A DNA stretch of 5,065 nucleotides from Actinomycetota bacterium (GTDB taxonomy: Bacteria > Actinomycetota > Actinomycetes > Acidothermales > Acidothermaceae): contig PLCK01000219.1 in NCBI GenBank assembly GCA_003134755.1, positions 8,423 to 13,487 on the forward strand, in the 5' to 3' direction. The notes under the pieces were generated by a model. The model made no database searches. It saw nothing but the letters and a program-made list of their open reading frames with translations, and was not told the origin of the DNA. Below are positions 1-4,749 of this stretch, one piece after another. Position 1 is the first letter of the stretch, and each line of letters opens with the position of its first letter. Both the position numbers and the translations under genes were made by a program.

Positions 1-171
1 TTCGAGTTGGTTCAAAAGGCCTACGTGGCCGGGATCCCGATGCTGGCAGCTGTCTCAGCGCCGTCGTCGTTGGCCGCCGAGTTCGCCGAGTCGGTCGGCA
101 TGACGCTGGTCGGATTCCTGCGCGGGACGTCGATGAACGTCTACACAGGTGCAGATCGGGTGGTCCCATGA
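1..171 (+). CDS. fdhD: FdhD, formate dehydrogenase accessory sulfurtransferase (C-terminal end only)
   Basis: The window opens inside a gene whose last 56 codons are present and end at TGA 169-171. The peptide runs from FELVQKAYVAGIPMLAAVSA through SLAAEFAESVGMTLVGF to LRGTSMNVYTG, which I recognise as the conserved C-terminal block of the FdhD family. FdhD proteins pass sulfur from a cysteine desulfurase to the molybdenum cofactor of formate dehydrogenase in the cytoplasm. The catalytic cysteine pair lies in the middle of the protein, outside this window, so activity cannot be judged here. The stop codon overlaps the next start as ATGA, so the two genes are probably cotranscribed and translationally coupled. 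The family call is firm; the 5' part is missing only because of the window edge. Confidence 0.93.
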   Translation, partial: FELVQKAYVAGIPMLAAVSAPSSLAAEFAESVGMTLVGFLRGTSMNVYTGADRVVP

Positions 172-488
172 GCCCGCGCCGTACCCGTCCGGCCCGCCGC
201 TCGGCGTCCACCGAAGCACTCGACGACGAGGGTGACAGCAGGTTGGCGGCTGGGTTCGAGCTCGTCGAGGTCGACGCGCGCGGTGAGGAGTGGGTCGTAC
301 GCCGGCTCACGGGAGTGTCGTCGACCAAGACGTACCGCTGCCCCGGATGCAACCAGGAGATCCGCCCGACGACGCCGCACCTGGTGGTGTGGCCGAGTCT
401 CGCGGTCGACATGCGCCGCCATTGGCACACCCCATGCTGGAAGTCGAAGTCGCGGCGGCCGGCGCGTGAACTGCGGCCGGGTCGCTAG
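168..488 (+). CDS. Small zinc-site (C-X2-C / H-X-H-X2-C) conserved actinobacterial protein
   Basis: This 106-residue protein starts at ATG 168, inside the end of fdhD (ATGA overlap), and ends at TAG 486-488. The first 25 or so residues are basic and low in complexity (MSPRRTRPARRSAS). The conserved core follows: YRCPGCNQEIRP (Cys58, Cys61), then RRHWHTPCW (His85, His87, Cys90). These residues would suit one bound zinc ion in a treble-clef or zinc-ribbon-like fold. Similar short proteins beginning MSPRR with a CPGC and RRHWH-CW core are widespread in actinobacteria, where they are often labelled ATP/GTP-binding protein. No nucleotide-binding motif is visible, so I would not use that label. The function is unknown. 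The overlap with fdhD suggests joint expression but does not prove a role in formate dehydrogenase maturation. Gene call firm; metal binding is inferred. Confidence 0.88.
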   Translation: MSPRRTRPARRSASTEALDDEGDSRLAAGFELVEVDARGEEWVVRRLTGVSSTKTYRCPGCNQEIRPTTPHLVVWPSLAVDMRRHWHTPCWKSKSRRPARELRPGR

Positions 489-501
489 CGCTGCTCGCTA
501 G
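485..501. terminator. Short hairpin spanning both convergent stop codons
   Basis: A perfect 6-bp inverted repeat, CTAGCG and CGCTAG, encloses the 5-nt loop CTGCT. The TAG of the upstream plus-strand gene (486-488) lies in the left arm. The TAG of the minus-strand gene (complement of 498-500) lies in the right arm. No T-tract follows on either strand, so this is at best a weak or non-canonical bidirectional terminator. The stem is short enough to have arisen by chance in such GC-rich DNA. Confidence 0.35.
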
Positions 502-824
502 AGCTGCTCGAGCACGTCGACGTTGCGCCCGCCGAACCAGCCGACGACTTCCGCCGGGTCGGTGTCCATACCGCGCGCTCCGCGCGGCGGCGGCCCGCTG
601 GCGCCTCCGGAATGCACGATCAGGTCATCGTGCGATCGCACCGCCTGGACGGTGTGGCCCGCCTGCAGCAGGTCGGCCTGAAGCCGGGTCACGGCCCAGA
701 ACCAGTGATTGTCGTCGCTCAGTCCCGGGAATAGGTCGCGATCGACCAGCAGGCAGTAACCGTCAGCTCGCGACCACGGTGCGCCCTCGACGAATCCGAG
801 CCCGGTAGCCCCTCGCTTGTGCAT
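498..824 (-). CDS. Hypothetical protein, 108 aa, convergent to the fdhD unit
   Basis: The minus-strand frame starts at ATG 824-822 and ends at TAG 500-498, nine bases from the opposing gene's stop. I do not recognise the family. The middle looks like a genuine soluble protein: DGYCLLVDRDLFPGLSDDNH (residues 21-40), then WFWAVTRLQADLLQAGHTVQ (41-60), then AVRSHDDLIVHSGG. Codon third positions there are strongly G/C-biased. A low-complexity GPPPRGARG stretch (78-85) separates a short C-terminal piece (AEVVGWFGGRNVDVLEQL). No signal peptide, membrane segment or metal site is visible. The start is doubtful: no clear ribosome-binding site precedes it, residues 1-20 look unlike the rest, and an in-frame stop lies just upstream. 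The gene may have lost its true 5' end through a frameshift. Confidence 0.6.
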   Translation of the reverse strand: MHKRGATGLGFVEGAPWSRADGYCLLVDRDLFPGLSDDNHWFWAVTRLQADLLQAGHTVQAVRSHDDLIVHSGGASGPPPRGARGMDTDPAEVVGWFGGRNVDVLEQL

Positions 825-1092
825 CCGCGGTCAGCAGCGGTGCCGCGCCAGCCGCCGGATGCACGCGGCCGAATAACGCGCGTAGGAACACCAGCTGAGC
901 CTGGTGTCTTGGTGGACAGCCGCCTGTTCGAGTTCCAACGGCCTAGGCCGCGCTGCCCTTCGAGCAGTGCGCCAGAGTGCTTGATCATGGACGGCGAGTC
1001 AGTGCGAGCGGAAACACGGCGAACGCGGATCGCTCAGGAAGCGCGAGCACAGTTCTGAGACCGGCCCACACGCCGATCTCAAAGTGCACCGG
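825..1092. other. Gap with no supported gene
   Basis: The stretch lies upstream of the minus-strand hypothetical gene and downstream of the SDR. The open frames crossing it are short, lack ribosome-binding sites and resemble nothing I know. It holds a 7-bp hairpin (888-907, arms ACACCAG and CTGGTGT), a 12-bp perfect palindrome (939-950, CGGCCTAGGCCG) and the hairpin at 1057-1080. On the minus strand, roughly 900 down to 825, one frame reads LVFLRALFGRVHPAAGAAPL and looks protein-like. It could be a frame-shifted remnant of the neighbouring gene's 5' end. It may also hold that gene's promoter, but I cannot point to one. Confidence 0.4.
1057..1080 (-). terminator. Hairpin just past the SDR stop, possible terminator
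   Basis: The arms GAGACCGGC and GCCGATCTC pair over 9 bp with one mismatch around the 6-nt loop CCACAC. The hairpin begins 12 nt beyond the SDR stop at 1093, where a terminator would be expected. No U-tract follows on the minus strand, which is common for actinobacterial terminators but lowers confidence. Confidence 0.45.
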
Positions 1093-1827
1093 TCAGCTCG
1101 ACTGGCCGTTGCTCCACAGCGCCCACTGCGTCGTGCGCAGTCGCCGCGGCTGACGCAGGACGGTCGTGATGGCGAACGCAACGTCGTCGGCTTGGAGGTA
1201 GTCGTCCAGAGCTGGCATGCCGGGCGTGCGGCCGAGGCCCATCGCGAATTCGGTTGAGACACCGGCGGGGCAGACGGCCGTAACTCGGATGCCCTTCTCG
1301 CGAAGTTCCCTGTCCATGGCTCCGGCGAGACCCACCTGGGCGAACTTCGTGGCCGCGTAGACGGCTTCGTCCGCGCCGCCGCGTAGACCGGCGACTGAAC
1401 TCAGTACGACGATGTCCCCACCGCCCGCCTCCAACAGGACCGGGACCGCCGCGCGCACCGCCCAGACGGTGCCGGAGAAGTTCGTCTCGATCATCCGCGT
1501 GATCAATTCGTCGTCGTAGTCGAGAATCCCGCCGTAGGCACCGATACCCGCATTCGCGACAAGCCCGGTCAGCCGGCCGAACTTCCGCACGCCCGCCGCG
1601 ATCAGCCGCTGGCAATCAGCAGGATCGCGGACGTCGCATGCCACGCCGACGGCGTTCTCCTCGCCGAGCTCGGCAACCAGCTTGTCGACTCCCTCTGCGC
1701 CGCGCGCGCCGAGCACCACCTTGGCACCCGCGTCGACCAGCTGGTGGGCGGCGGCCGCGCCGATTCCCGATGTTGCTCCCGTGATGGCGACGACGTCGTC
1801 CGCGAGACTTCTGGTTTCTGCTGGCAT
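1093..1827 (-). CDS. Classical short-chain dehydrogenase/reductase (SDR)
   Basis: A 244-residue cytoplasmic NAD(P)-dependent oxidoreductase, the usual length for the classical SDR family. The cofactor motif TGATSGIG is at residues 16-23 and the second strand ends in GAR (Arg42), which favours NADP(H) weakly. NAG is at 92-94. The catalytic set is complete: Asn116, Ser144, Tyr157 and Lys161 (YAATK). A PAG variant of the PG motif follows at 187-189. The start ATG (1827) is set by GGAGG (complement of 1833-1837) five bases upstream. The substrate cannot be read from the sequence. The gene is divergent from a sugar ABC transporter and shares its control sequences, so oxidation or reduction of the imported sugar, sugar alcohol or a derivative is a reasonable inference. 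A 3-oxoacyl or generic carbonyl substrate remains possible. The first ten codons (MPAETRSLAD) recur at the transporter's start (MSAETSSLAG). Confidence 0.93.
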   Translation of the reverse strand: MPAETRSLADDVVAITGATSGIGAAAAHQLVDAGAKVVLGARGAEGVDKLVAELGEENAVGVACDVRDPADCQRLIAAGVRKFGRLTGLVANAGIGAYGGILDYDDELITRMIETNFSGTVWAVRAAVPVLLEAGGGDIVVLSSVAGLRGGADEAVYAATKFAQVGLAGAMDRELREKGIRVTAVCPAGVSTEFAMGLGRTPGMPALDDYLQADDVAFAITTVLRQPRRLRTTQWALWSNGQSS

Positions 1828-1832
1828 CTAAT

Positions 1833-1837
1833 CCTCC
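1833..1837 (-). promoter_or_regulatory. Ribosome-binding site of the SDR
   Basis: GGAGG on the minus strand lies five bases before the ATG at 1827. It is close to the ideal Shine-Dalgarno sequence and fixes the SDR start. The same site with the same spacing is found in the right arm. Confidence 0.85.
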
Positions 1838-1840
1838 ATT

Positions 1841-1854
1841 GGCAACCGATTGCC
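1841..1854 (-). promoter_or_regulatory. Proximal LacI-type operator of the SDR
   Basis: On the minus strand the sequence reads GGCAATCGGTTGCC: arms GGCAA and TTGCC around TCGG. A palindrome with an off-centre CG and GCAA/TTGC half-sites is typical of LacI-family operators. It sits between the candidate -10 hexamer and the ribosome-binding site, so a bound repressor would block transcription initiation or early elongation. The site recurs exactly in the right arm. Confidence 0.75.
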
Positions 1855-1860
1855 GACTGA

Positions 1861-1866
1861 AGCATA
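1861..1866 (-). promoter_or_regulatory. Candidate -10 element of the SDR promoter
   Basis: TATGCT on the minus strand matches TATAAT at four of six positions. It lies seven bases upstream of the proximal operator, so transcription would begin inside the operator. No convincing -35 hexamer is present 16-18 bp further upstream. The equivalent position in the right arm reads TGTGCT. Confidence 0.4.
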
Positions 1867-1981
1867 ACGGCGCGCGAGTTGCAAGGTTTGTCGCACAAGA
1901 GGGTGCGTCTCACGCGCATGCTAACCGATCCTGGTTGAGGGTTTTCGCCCAGAGCGCTCGGGGGCCGTCGGCGCTATCTCC

Positions 1982-1993
1982 GCAACCGTTTGC
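1982..1993 (-). promoter_or_regulatory. Distal LacI-type operator, left arm
   Basis: The minus strand reads GCAAACGGTTGC, arms GCAA and TTGC around ACGG. It is the same motif as the proximal operator and is identical to the site at 2278-2289. Its centre is 140 bp from that of the proximal operator, which would allow a repressor to bridge the two sites by looping. Confidence 0.7.
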
Positions 1994-2047
1994 CCAAACT
2001 GGGCCAAAGCGCGCGGCACCGTGACGATCAACTGGGATCGTCGCCGC

Positions 2048-2248
2048 CCCTACCGCGAGGTCACCACGGCAGGCTCGAGCGGTGAGGTTGTGCCGCTAGT
2101 CGAGCACGAGACCTGCCCGTTGCACCCTGGTCGTGAGCTCGTCTGTGACGCCGGGCTCGCCGTTGACGACGCGAGAGACGCTGCGGGACCACGTTGTCGA
2201 CCAGCCCGAAGGAACCTCCCGGTGGGCGACGCTCCCGGTCACAGTCAC
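2048..2248 (-). pseudogene. LacI-family repressor remnant (N-terminal DNA-binding part)
   Basis: Read from GTG 2248 on the minus strand, the frame gives VTVTGSVAHREVPSG, then SVSRVVNGEPGVTDELTTRV, then QRAGLVLD, a TAG stop (2098-2096), and RHNLTARACRGDLAVG. The VSRVVNGEPGV block is the recognition-helix region of LacI proteins and RHNLTARA matches their hinge segment. The stop falls where the family has the Tyr of its Leu-Gly-Tyr motif (TAC to TAG). About six extra residues separate SVAHRE from SVSRVV, so the first helices are also damaged. The ligand-binding domain is absent: the frame runs into the left repeat arm. It lies divergent to the transporter, with an operator 29 bp before its start, the usual place for a self-regulating lacI-type gene. 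No functional product is expected. Confidence 0.8.
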
Positions 2249-2277
2249 GGTGCGGTTGCGTTTTGGAGGCAGTTTGG

Positions 2278-2289
2278 GCAAACGGTTGC
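2278..2289 (+). promoter_or_regulatory. Distal LacI-type operator, right arm
   Basis: GCAAACGGTTGC, arms GCAA and TTGC around ACGG. It lies 29 bp upstream of the lacI remnant's GTG and 141 bp, centre to centre, from the operator at 2418-2431. It could once have served autoregulation of the repressor and looping with the proximal site. Confidence 0.7.
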
Positions 2290-2372
2290 GGAGAGAGCTT
2301 GGACGGAGCCTGAGCCATTTCGGGCGGAAACCTCAACCAAGATCGGTCAGCCTGCGCGTGAGCCGCACGAAC

Positions 2373-2383
2373 TTGTACGACAA
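2373..2383 (+). promoter_or_regulatory. Conserved TTGT-NCG-ACAA palindrome in the transporter promoter
   Basis: TTGT and ACAA arms flank ACG. The left-arm counterpart (1888-1898 on the minus strand) reads TTGTGCGACAA, so the half-sites are kept while the centre changed. It opens an 18-bp block identical in both arms (2378-2395; CGACAAACCTTGCAACTC). It may be an activator site or a promoter upstream element. The function is a guess. Confidence 0.35.
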
Positions 2384-2404
2384 ACCTTGCAACTCACGCG
2401 CCGC

Positions 2405-2410
2405 TGTGCT
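2405..2410 (+). promoter_or_regulatory. Candidate -10 element of the transporter promoter
   Basis: TGTGCT stands where the SDR arm has TATGCT, seven bases before the proximal operator. It matches TATAAT at only three of six positions, so the transporter promoter may be weaker than the SDR one. No clear -35 is visible. Confidence 0.3.
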
Positions 2411-2417
2411 TGAGTGC

Positions 2418-2431
2418 GGCAATCGGTTGCC
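2418..2431 (+). promoter_or_regulatory. Proximal LacI-type operator of the transporter operon
   Basis: GGCAATCGGTTGCC, arms GGCAA and TTGCC, identical to the SDR operator read in its own direction. It ends three bases before GGAGG at 2435-2439, so repressor binding would cover the expected transcription start and early leader. Confidence 0.75.
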
Positions 2432-2434
2432 AAT

Positions 2435-2439
2435 GGAGG
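2435..2439 (+). promoter_or_regulatory. Ribosome-binding site copied from the SDR, driving the lipoprotein gene
   Basis: GGAGG lies five bases before ATG 2445, the same as at the SDR. It is far better than anything before the internal ATG at 2523, so it decides in favour of the upstream start. Confidence 0.75.
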
Positions 2440-2444
2440 ATTAG

Positions 2445-3635
2445 ATGTCAGCAGAAACCAGCAGTCTCGCGGGCGACTCCCAACGAGGCGTGGCGAGAAG
2501 CAGGACCGCACGGATCAGCAACATGCGTCATCGGCGACGGATCGTCTTGGTGGGGTCGACAGTGGCACTGGCGGCCCTCTTCGCCTCCGCCTGTTCGAGC
2601 TCGAAGAAGAGCCCGACCGCCGCATCGAACACCGCACCGCCTGCAGCCACCTCGTCGGCAGCGACTGCGGCGACGACCGGGGCGTCATCTTCGGCGGCCG
2701 CTGGTGACGCGCCGGTGAAGGTCGGTCTGGTCACCAAGACCCTCACCAACCCGTTCTTCGTCGCCATGCAGAAGGGCGCCCAGGCAGCCGCAGCAAAAAT
2801 CCCGGGTGTCACGCTTCTGACCGGTGCCGGCAAGACTGACAGCGACAACGCGGGTCAGGTGACCGTCGTCGAGAACATGATCAACGCGGGTGCCAAGGGA
2901 ATCCTGATCACGCCCGCCGACAGCAAGGCCATCGTGCCGAGCGTGAAGAAGTGGCGCGATCAGGGCATCGTCATCATCGCGCTTGACTCGCCCACCGAGC
3001 CGCTCGATGCAACCGACGCATTGTTCGCGACCGACAACTTCAAGGCCGGTGTCGCGATCGGCCAGTACGCGAAGGCGACCTTCGCAGGCAAGCCGGCGAA
3101 GATCGTGATGCTCGACCTCCTGCCGTCCATCGCCGTGGGGTACCTGCGCCACAACGGATTCCTTAACGGTTTCGGCGACGCGAGCATCACCGGCGCCACC
3201 ACGGAGCAGAAGACCACCGCGGACGTCGTCTGTGAGGGCGACAGTGAAGGCGACCAGGCGAAGGGCCAGGCCGCCATGGAGACCTGCCTTCAGAAGGCTC
3301 CTGACGTCAACCTCGTCTACGCGATCAACGAACCGGCGGCCACCGGTGCCTACACGGCATTGAAGGCGGCCGGCAAGGAGAAGGGCGTCCTTATCGTCGC
3401 CGTCGACGGCGGCTGCGCCGGCATCCAGGCGCTAGCGGACGGCAAGATCGCTGCGACATCCCAGCAGTACCCGTTGAAGATGGCCGATCTCGGCGTTCAG
3501 GCCATCGTCACGGCGGCGCGCGGCGGCGCGAAGCCGTCCGGTTACACCGACACCGGTGTGAACCTCATTGCGGCCACGCCAGTGGCCGGAGTGGACTCGA
3601 AGGACCTTGCGTTCGGCAAGGCGAACTGCTGGTAA
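2445..3635 (+). CDS. frcB: FrcB-like sugar-binding lipoprotein of an ABC transporter
   Basis: A 396-residue periplasmic-binding-protein type 1 (RbsB/FrcB class) protein. From Met27 it has a standard lipoprotein signal (MRHRRR, hydrophobic core, FASAC) with the lipidated cysteine at residue 50. A Ser/Ala/Thr-rich tether (51-88) and the binding domain follow. Signature segments resemble FrcB: TNPFF (101-105), AKGILITPADSKAIVP, ALDSP (Asp181), INEPAA (Asn295), VDGG (Asp321) and ATSQQYP (Gln340). The Phe pair and the Asn, Asp and Gln positions are those that contact sugar in RbsB-like proteins. Cys324 and Cys395 could form a disulfide. Fructose is the best guess by resemblance; ribose, mannose or another sugar is possible. 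The start at 2445 has the strong ribosome-binding site, but residues 1-10 copy an SDR N-terminus. The ATG at 2523 would give a normal 370-residue precursor. The permease follows after a strong stem-loop. Confidence 0.9.
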   Translation: MSAETSSLAGDSQRGVARSRTARISNMRHRRRIVLVGSTVALAALFASACSSSKKSPTAASNTAPPAATSSAATAATTGASSSAAAGDAPVKVGLVTKTLTNPFFVAMQKGAQAAAAKIPGVTLLTGAGKTDSDNAGQVTVVENMINAGAKGILITPADSKAIVPSVKKWRDQGIVIIALDSPTEPLDATDALFATDNFKAGVAIGQYAKATFAGKPAKIVMLDLLPSIAVGYLRHNGFLNGFGDASITGATTEQKTTADVVCEGDSEGDQAKGQAAMETCLQKAPDVNLVYAINEPAATGAYTALKAAGKEKGVLIVAVDGGCAGIQALADGKIAATSQQYPLKMADLGVQAIVTAARGGAKPSGYTDTGVNLIAATPVAGVDSKDLAFGKANCW

Positions 3636-3669
3636 CGCTGGCTCTTCGCAGGCGCAACCGGTGGGCCGA

Positions 3670-3705
3670 GGGTGAGCCTGGCAGCAGGACCTGCCAGGCT
3701 CACCC
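3670..3705 (+). terminator. Perfect 15-bp stem-loop between binding-protein and permease genes
   Basis: The arms GGGTGAGCCTGGCAG and CTGCCAGGCTCACCC pair without mismatch around the 6-nt loop CAGGAC. No T-tract follows, and the next gene starts 42 bp later with a good ribosome-binding site. The hairpin therefore more likely stops 3' decay of the binding-protein message, or gives partial termination, than ends the operon. Higher expression of the binding protein than of the membrane parts would result, as is common for such operons. Confidence 0.7.
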
Positions 3706-3737
3706 GGTCGCCGGAACCGTCCCCCGAACTGACCAAC

Positions 3738-3742
3738 AGGAG
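3738..3742 (+). promoter_or_regulatory. Ribosome-binding site fixing the permease GTG start
   Basis: AGGAG ends five bases before GTG 3748. An overlapping ATG at 3746 is in another frame and does not lead to the permease, so GTG is the start. Confidence 0.75.
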
Positions 3743-3747
3743 CTGAT

Positions 3748-4749
3748 GTGGCCGCGACCGCCCCGCCTGTCACCGACCGGCCGATCGACTCGGGGCGGAC
3801 GATGTCGGTGGGACGTGTCGTCTCAGCGACGGGCCCGCTGCTCGCGCTCTTGCTCGCGATGACCTACTTCAGTCTCAGGTCCGACAGGTTCCTGACCGGC
3901 AACACGATGTCGCTGATCGTTCAGCAGACCGCGGTCGTCGGAGTGCTCGCCATCGGGCAGACGATCGTCATCCTGACCGGGGGCATCGATCTGTCCTGCG
4001 GCCTCGTCATGGCCTTCGGAAACATCATGGTGACCCGGCTGGCGGTGGTCTCGGGCGTCAACCCGTACCTCGCCATAGCGATCATGCTTGTGTTCACGAT
4101 GTTGTTCGGGCTTACCAACGGAATGCTCGTCACGGCGTTGCGGCTGCCGCCGTTCATCGTGACCCTCGGCATGTACAGCATCGCGTTCGCGGTGACGAGG
4201 ATCTACGGACACCAGGAGAGCGTCCCCAACCTGCCGTCCGAGGAGACCTGGCTCGGAAAATCGTTCAAGGTCGGCGGCACCGCGGTGTCGTACGGCTCCA
4301 TTCTCATGTTGGCCCTGTTCGTGATCGCGTGGTACGTCCTGCGGCAGACCGCGGCCGGCCGGCACGTCTACGCGATCGGCGGCAACCCGGAGGGCGCGCG
4401 GCTCGCCGGTATCCGCACCCGTCGAGTCCTGCTGTGCGTGTACGGGACGGCGGGTCTCCTCTACGGCATAGCGGCGTTGCTGCTTGTCGCCCGCACGCAG
4501 GTCGGTGACGTCAATGCGGGCCTGACGGACAACATCGAGAGCATCACCGCCGTCGTGATCGGCGGCACCAGCCTCTTCGGTGGTCGCGGCACGGTGATCG
4601 GCACCCTCATCGGCGCACTCATCGTCAGCACCATCAGAGCCGGGTTGACGCTCACGGGGGTCGAGCCGACCTACCAGGTGCTGATCACAGGGATCCTCGT
4701 CATCAGCGCAGTCGGCGTCGATCAGGTCGCCCGGGCAAGGTCGATATGA
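3748..4749 (+). CDS. frcC: FrcC/RbsC-type sugar ABC transporter permease
   Basis: A 333-residue inner-membrane protein of the branched-chain/ribose permease class (BPD_transp_2). An N-terminal cytoplasmic tail of about 25 residues is followed by several hydrophobic segments, roughly 27-42, 60-77, 82-101, 107-130, 134-150, 183-198, 227-247, 265-272, 283-298 and 310-324. Diagnostic motifs are LTGGIDLS (76-83), the cytoplasmic coupling segment GRHVYAIGGNPEGARLAGI (204-222), which contacts the ATPase, and GGTSLFGGRG (272-281). The length is normal. The protein forms the membrane channel for the sugar delivered by the lipoprotein upstream. It starts at GTG 3748, and its TGA overlaps the ATPase start as ATGA, so the two are coupled. 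The frc name rests on resemblance and on the B-C-A order known for frcBCA; RbsC-like is the safe level. Confidence 0.93.
   Translation: MAATAPPVTDRPIDSGRTMSVGRVVSATGPLLALLLAMTYFSLRSDRFLTGNTMSLIVQQTAVVGVLAIGQTIVILTGGIDLSCGLVMAFGNIMVTRLAVVSGVNPYLAIAIMLVFTMLFGLTNGMLVTALRLPPFIVTLGMYSIAFAVTRIYGHQESVPNLPSEETWLGKSFKVGGTAVSYGSILMLALFVIAWYVLRQTAAGRHVYAIGGNPEGARLAGIRTRRVLLCVYGTAGLLYGIAALLLVARTQVGDVNAGLTDNIESITAVVIGGTSLFGGRGTVIGTLIGALIVSTIRAGLTLTGVEPTYQVLITGILVISAVGVDQVARARSI

Larger units (their letters stand above)
1796..2058 (-). repeat. Inverted repeat, left arm (SDR control region plus first codons)
   Basis: Read on the minus strand, this stretch matches 2216-2476 read on the plus strand almost end to end. 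I aligned the two by eye. They are identical without gaps from the proximal operator through the ribosome-binding site and ATG. The next 60 bp upstream differ at 9 positions. Beyond that, similarity falls but remains clear through the distal operator, with a few one-base gaps. It fades near 2038-2060. The match also continues into codons 1-10 of the SDR. The arms are diverged, so this is an old duplication rather than an assembly echo. Confidence 0.9.
2216..2476 (+). repeat. Inverted repeat, right arm (transporter control region plus leader codons)
   Basis: This is the partner of 1796-2058 in opposite orientation. It carries the same order of elements: GTG start of a lacI-type frame facing inward, distal operator, an 18-bp identical block (2378-2395), a -10-like hexamer, proximal operator, GGAGG, ATG and about ten codons. 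The outer end lies inside the leader of the binding-protein gene, near 2476, where similarity stops abruptly. The inner end fades around 2214-2225. Confidence 0.9.

Noticed and set aside
888..907. 7-bp hairpin (ACACCAG/CTGGTGT) as a terminator
   Set aside because: Short stem, no T-tract and no convincing gene ending nearby.
939..950. Perfect 12-bp palindrome CGGCCTAGGCCG as an operator or attachment site
   Set aside because: A single copy without a partner or positioned promoter; such palindromes arise readily in GC-rich DNA.
819..1058. 79-codon plus-strand frame in the 825-1092 gap
   Set aside because: No ribosome-binding site, no recognisable motif and a composition typical of random GC-rich frames.
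1079..1615. 178-codon minus-strand frame overlapping the SDR
   Set aside because: It is an out-of-frame shadow rich in Arg and Gly; the SDR frame contains every catalytic motif.
2021..2413. Plus-strand GTG open frame of 130 codons in the control region
   Set aside because: It crosses operators and both repeat arms and resembles no protein. Its GTG is the left-arm equivalent of the lacI remnant's start, but the LacI signal is lost within a few codons.
1796..2476. Inverted repeat as the ends of an insertion sequence or transposon
   Set aside because: The arms hold promoters and coding starts, the centre holds a regulator fragment with no transposase, and no flanking target duplication was seen.
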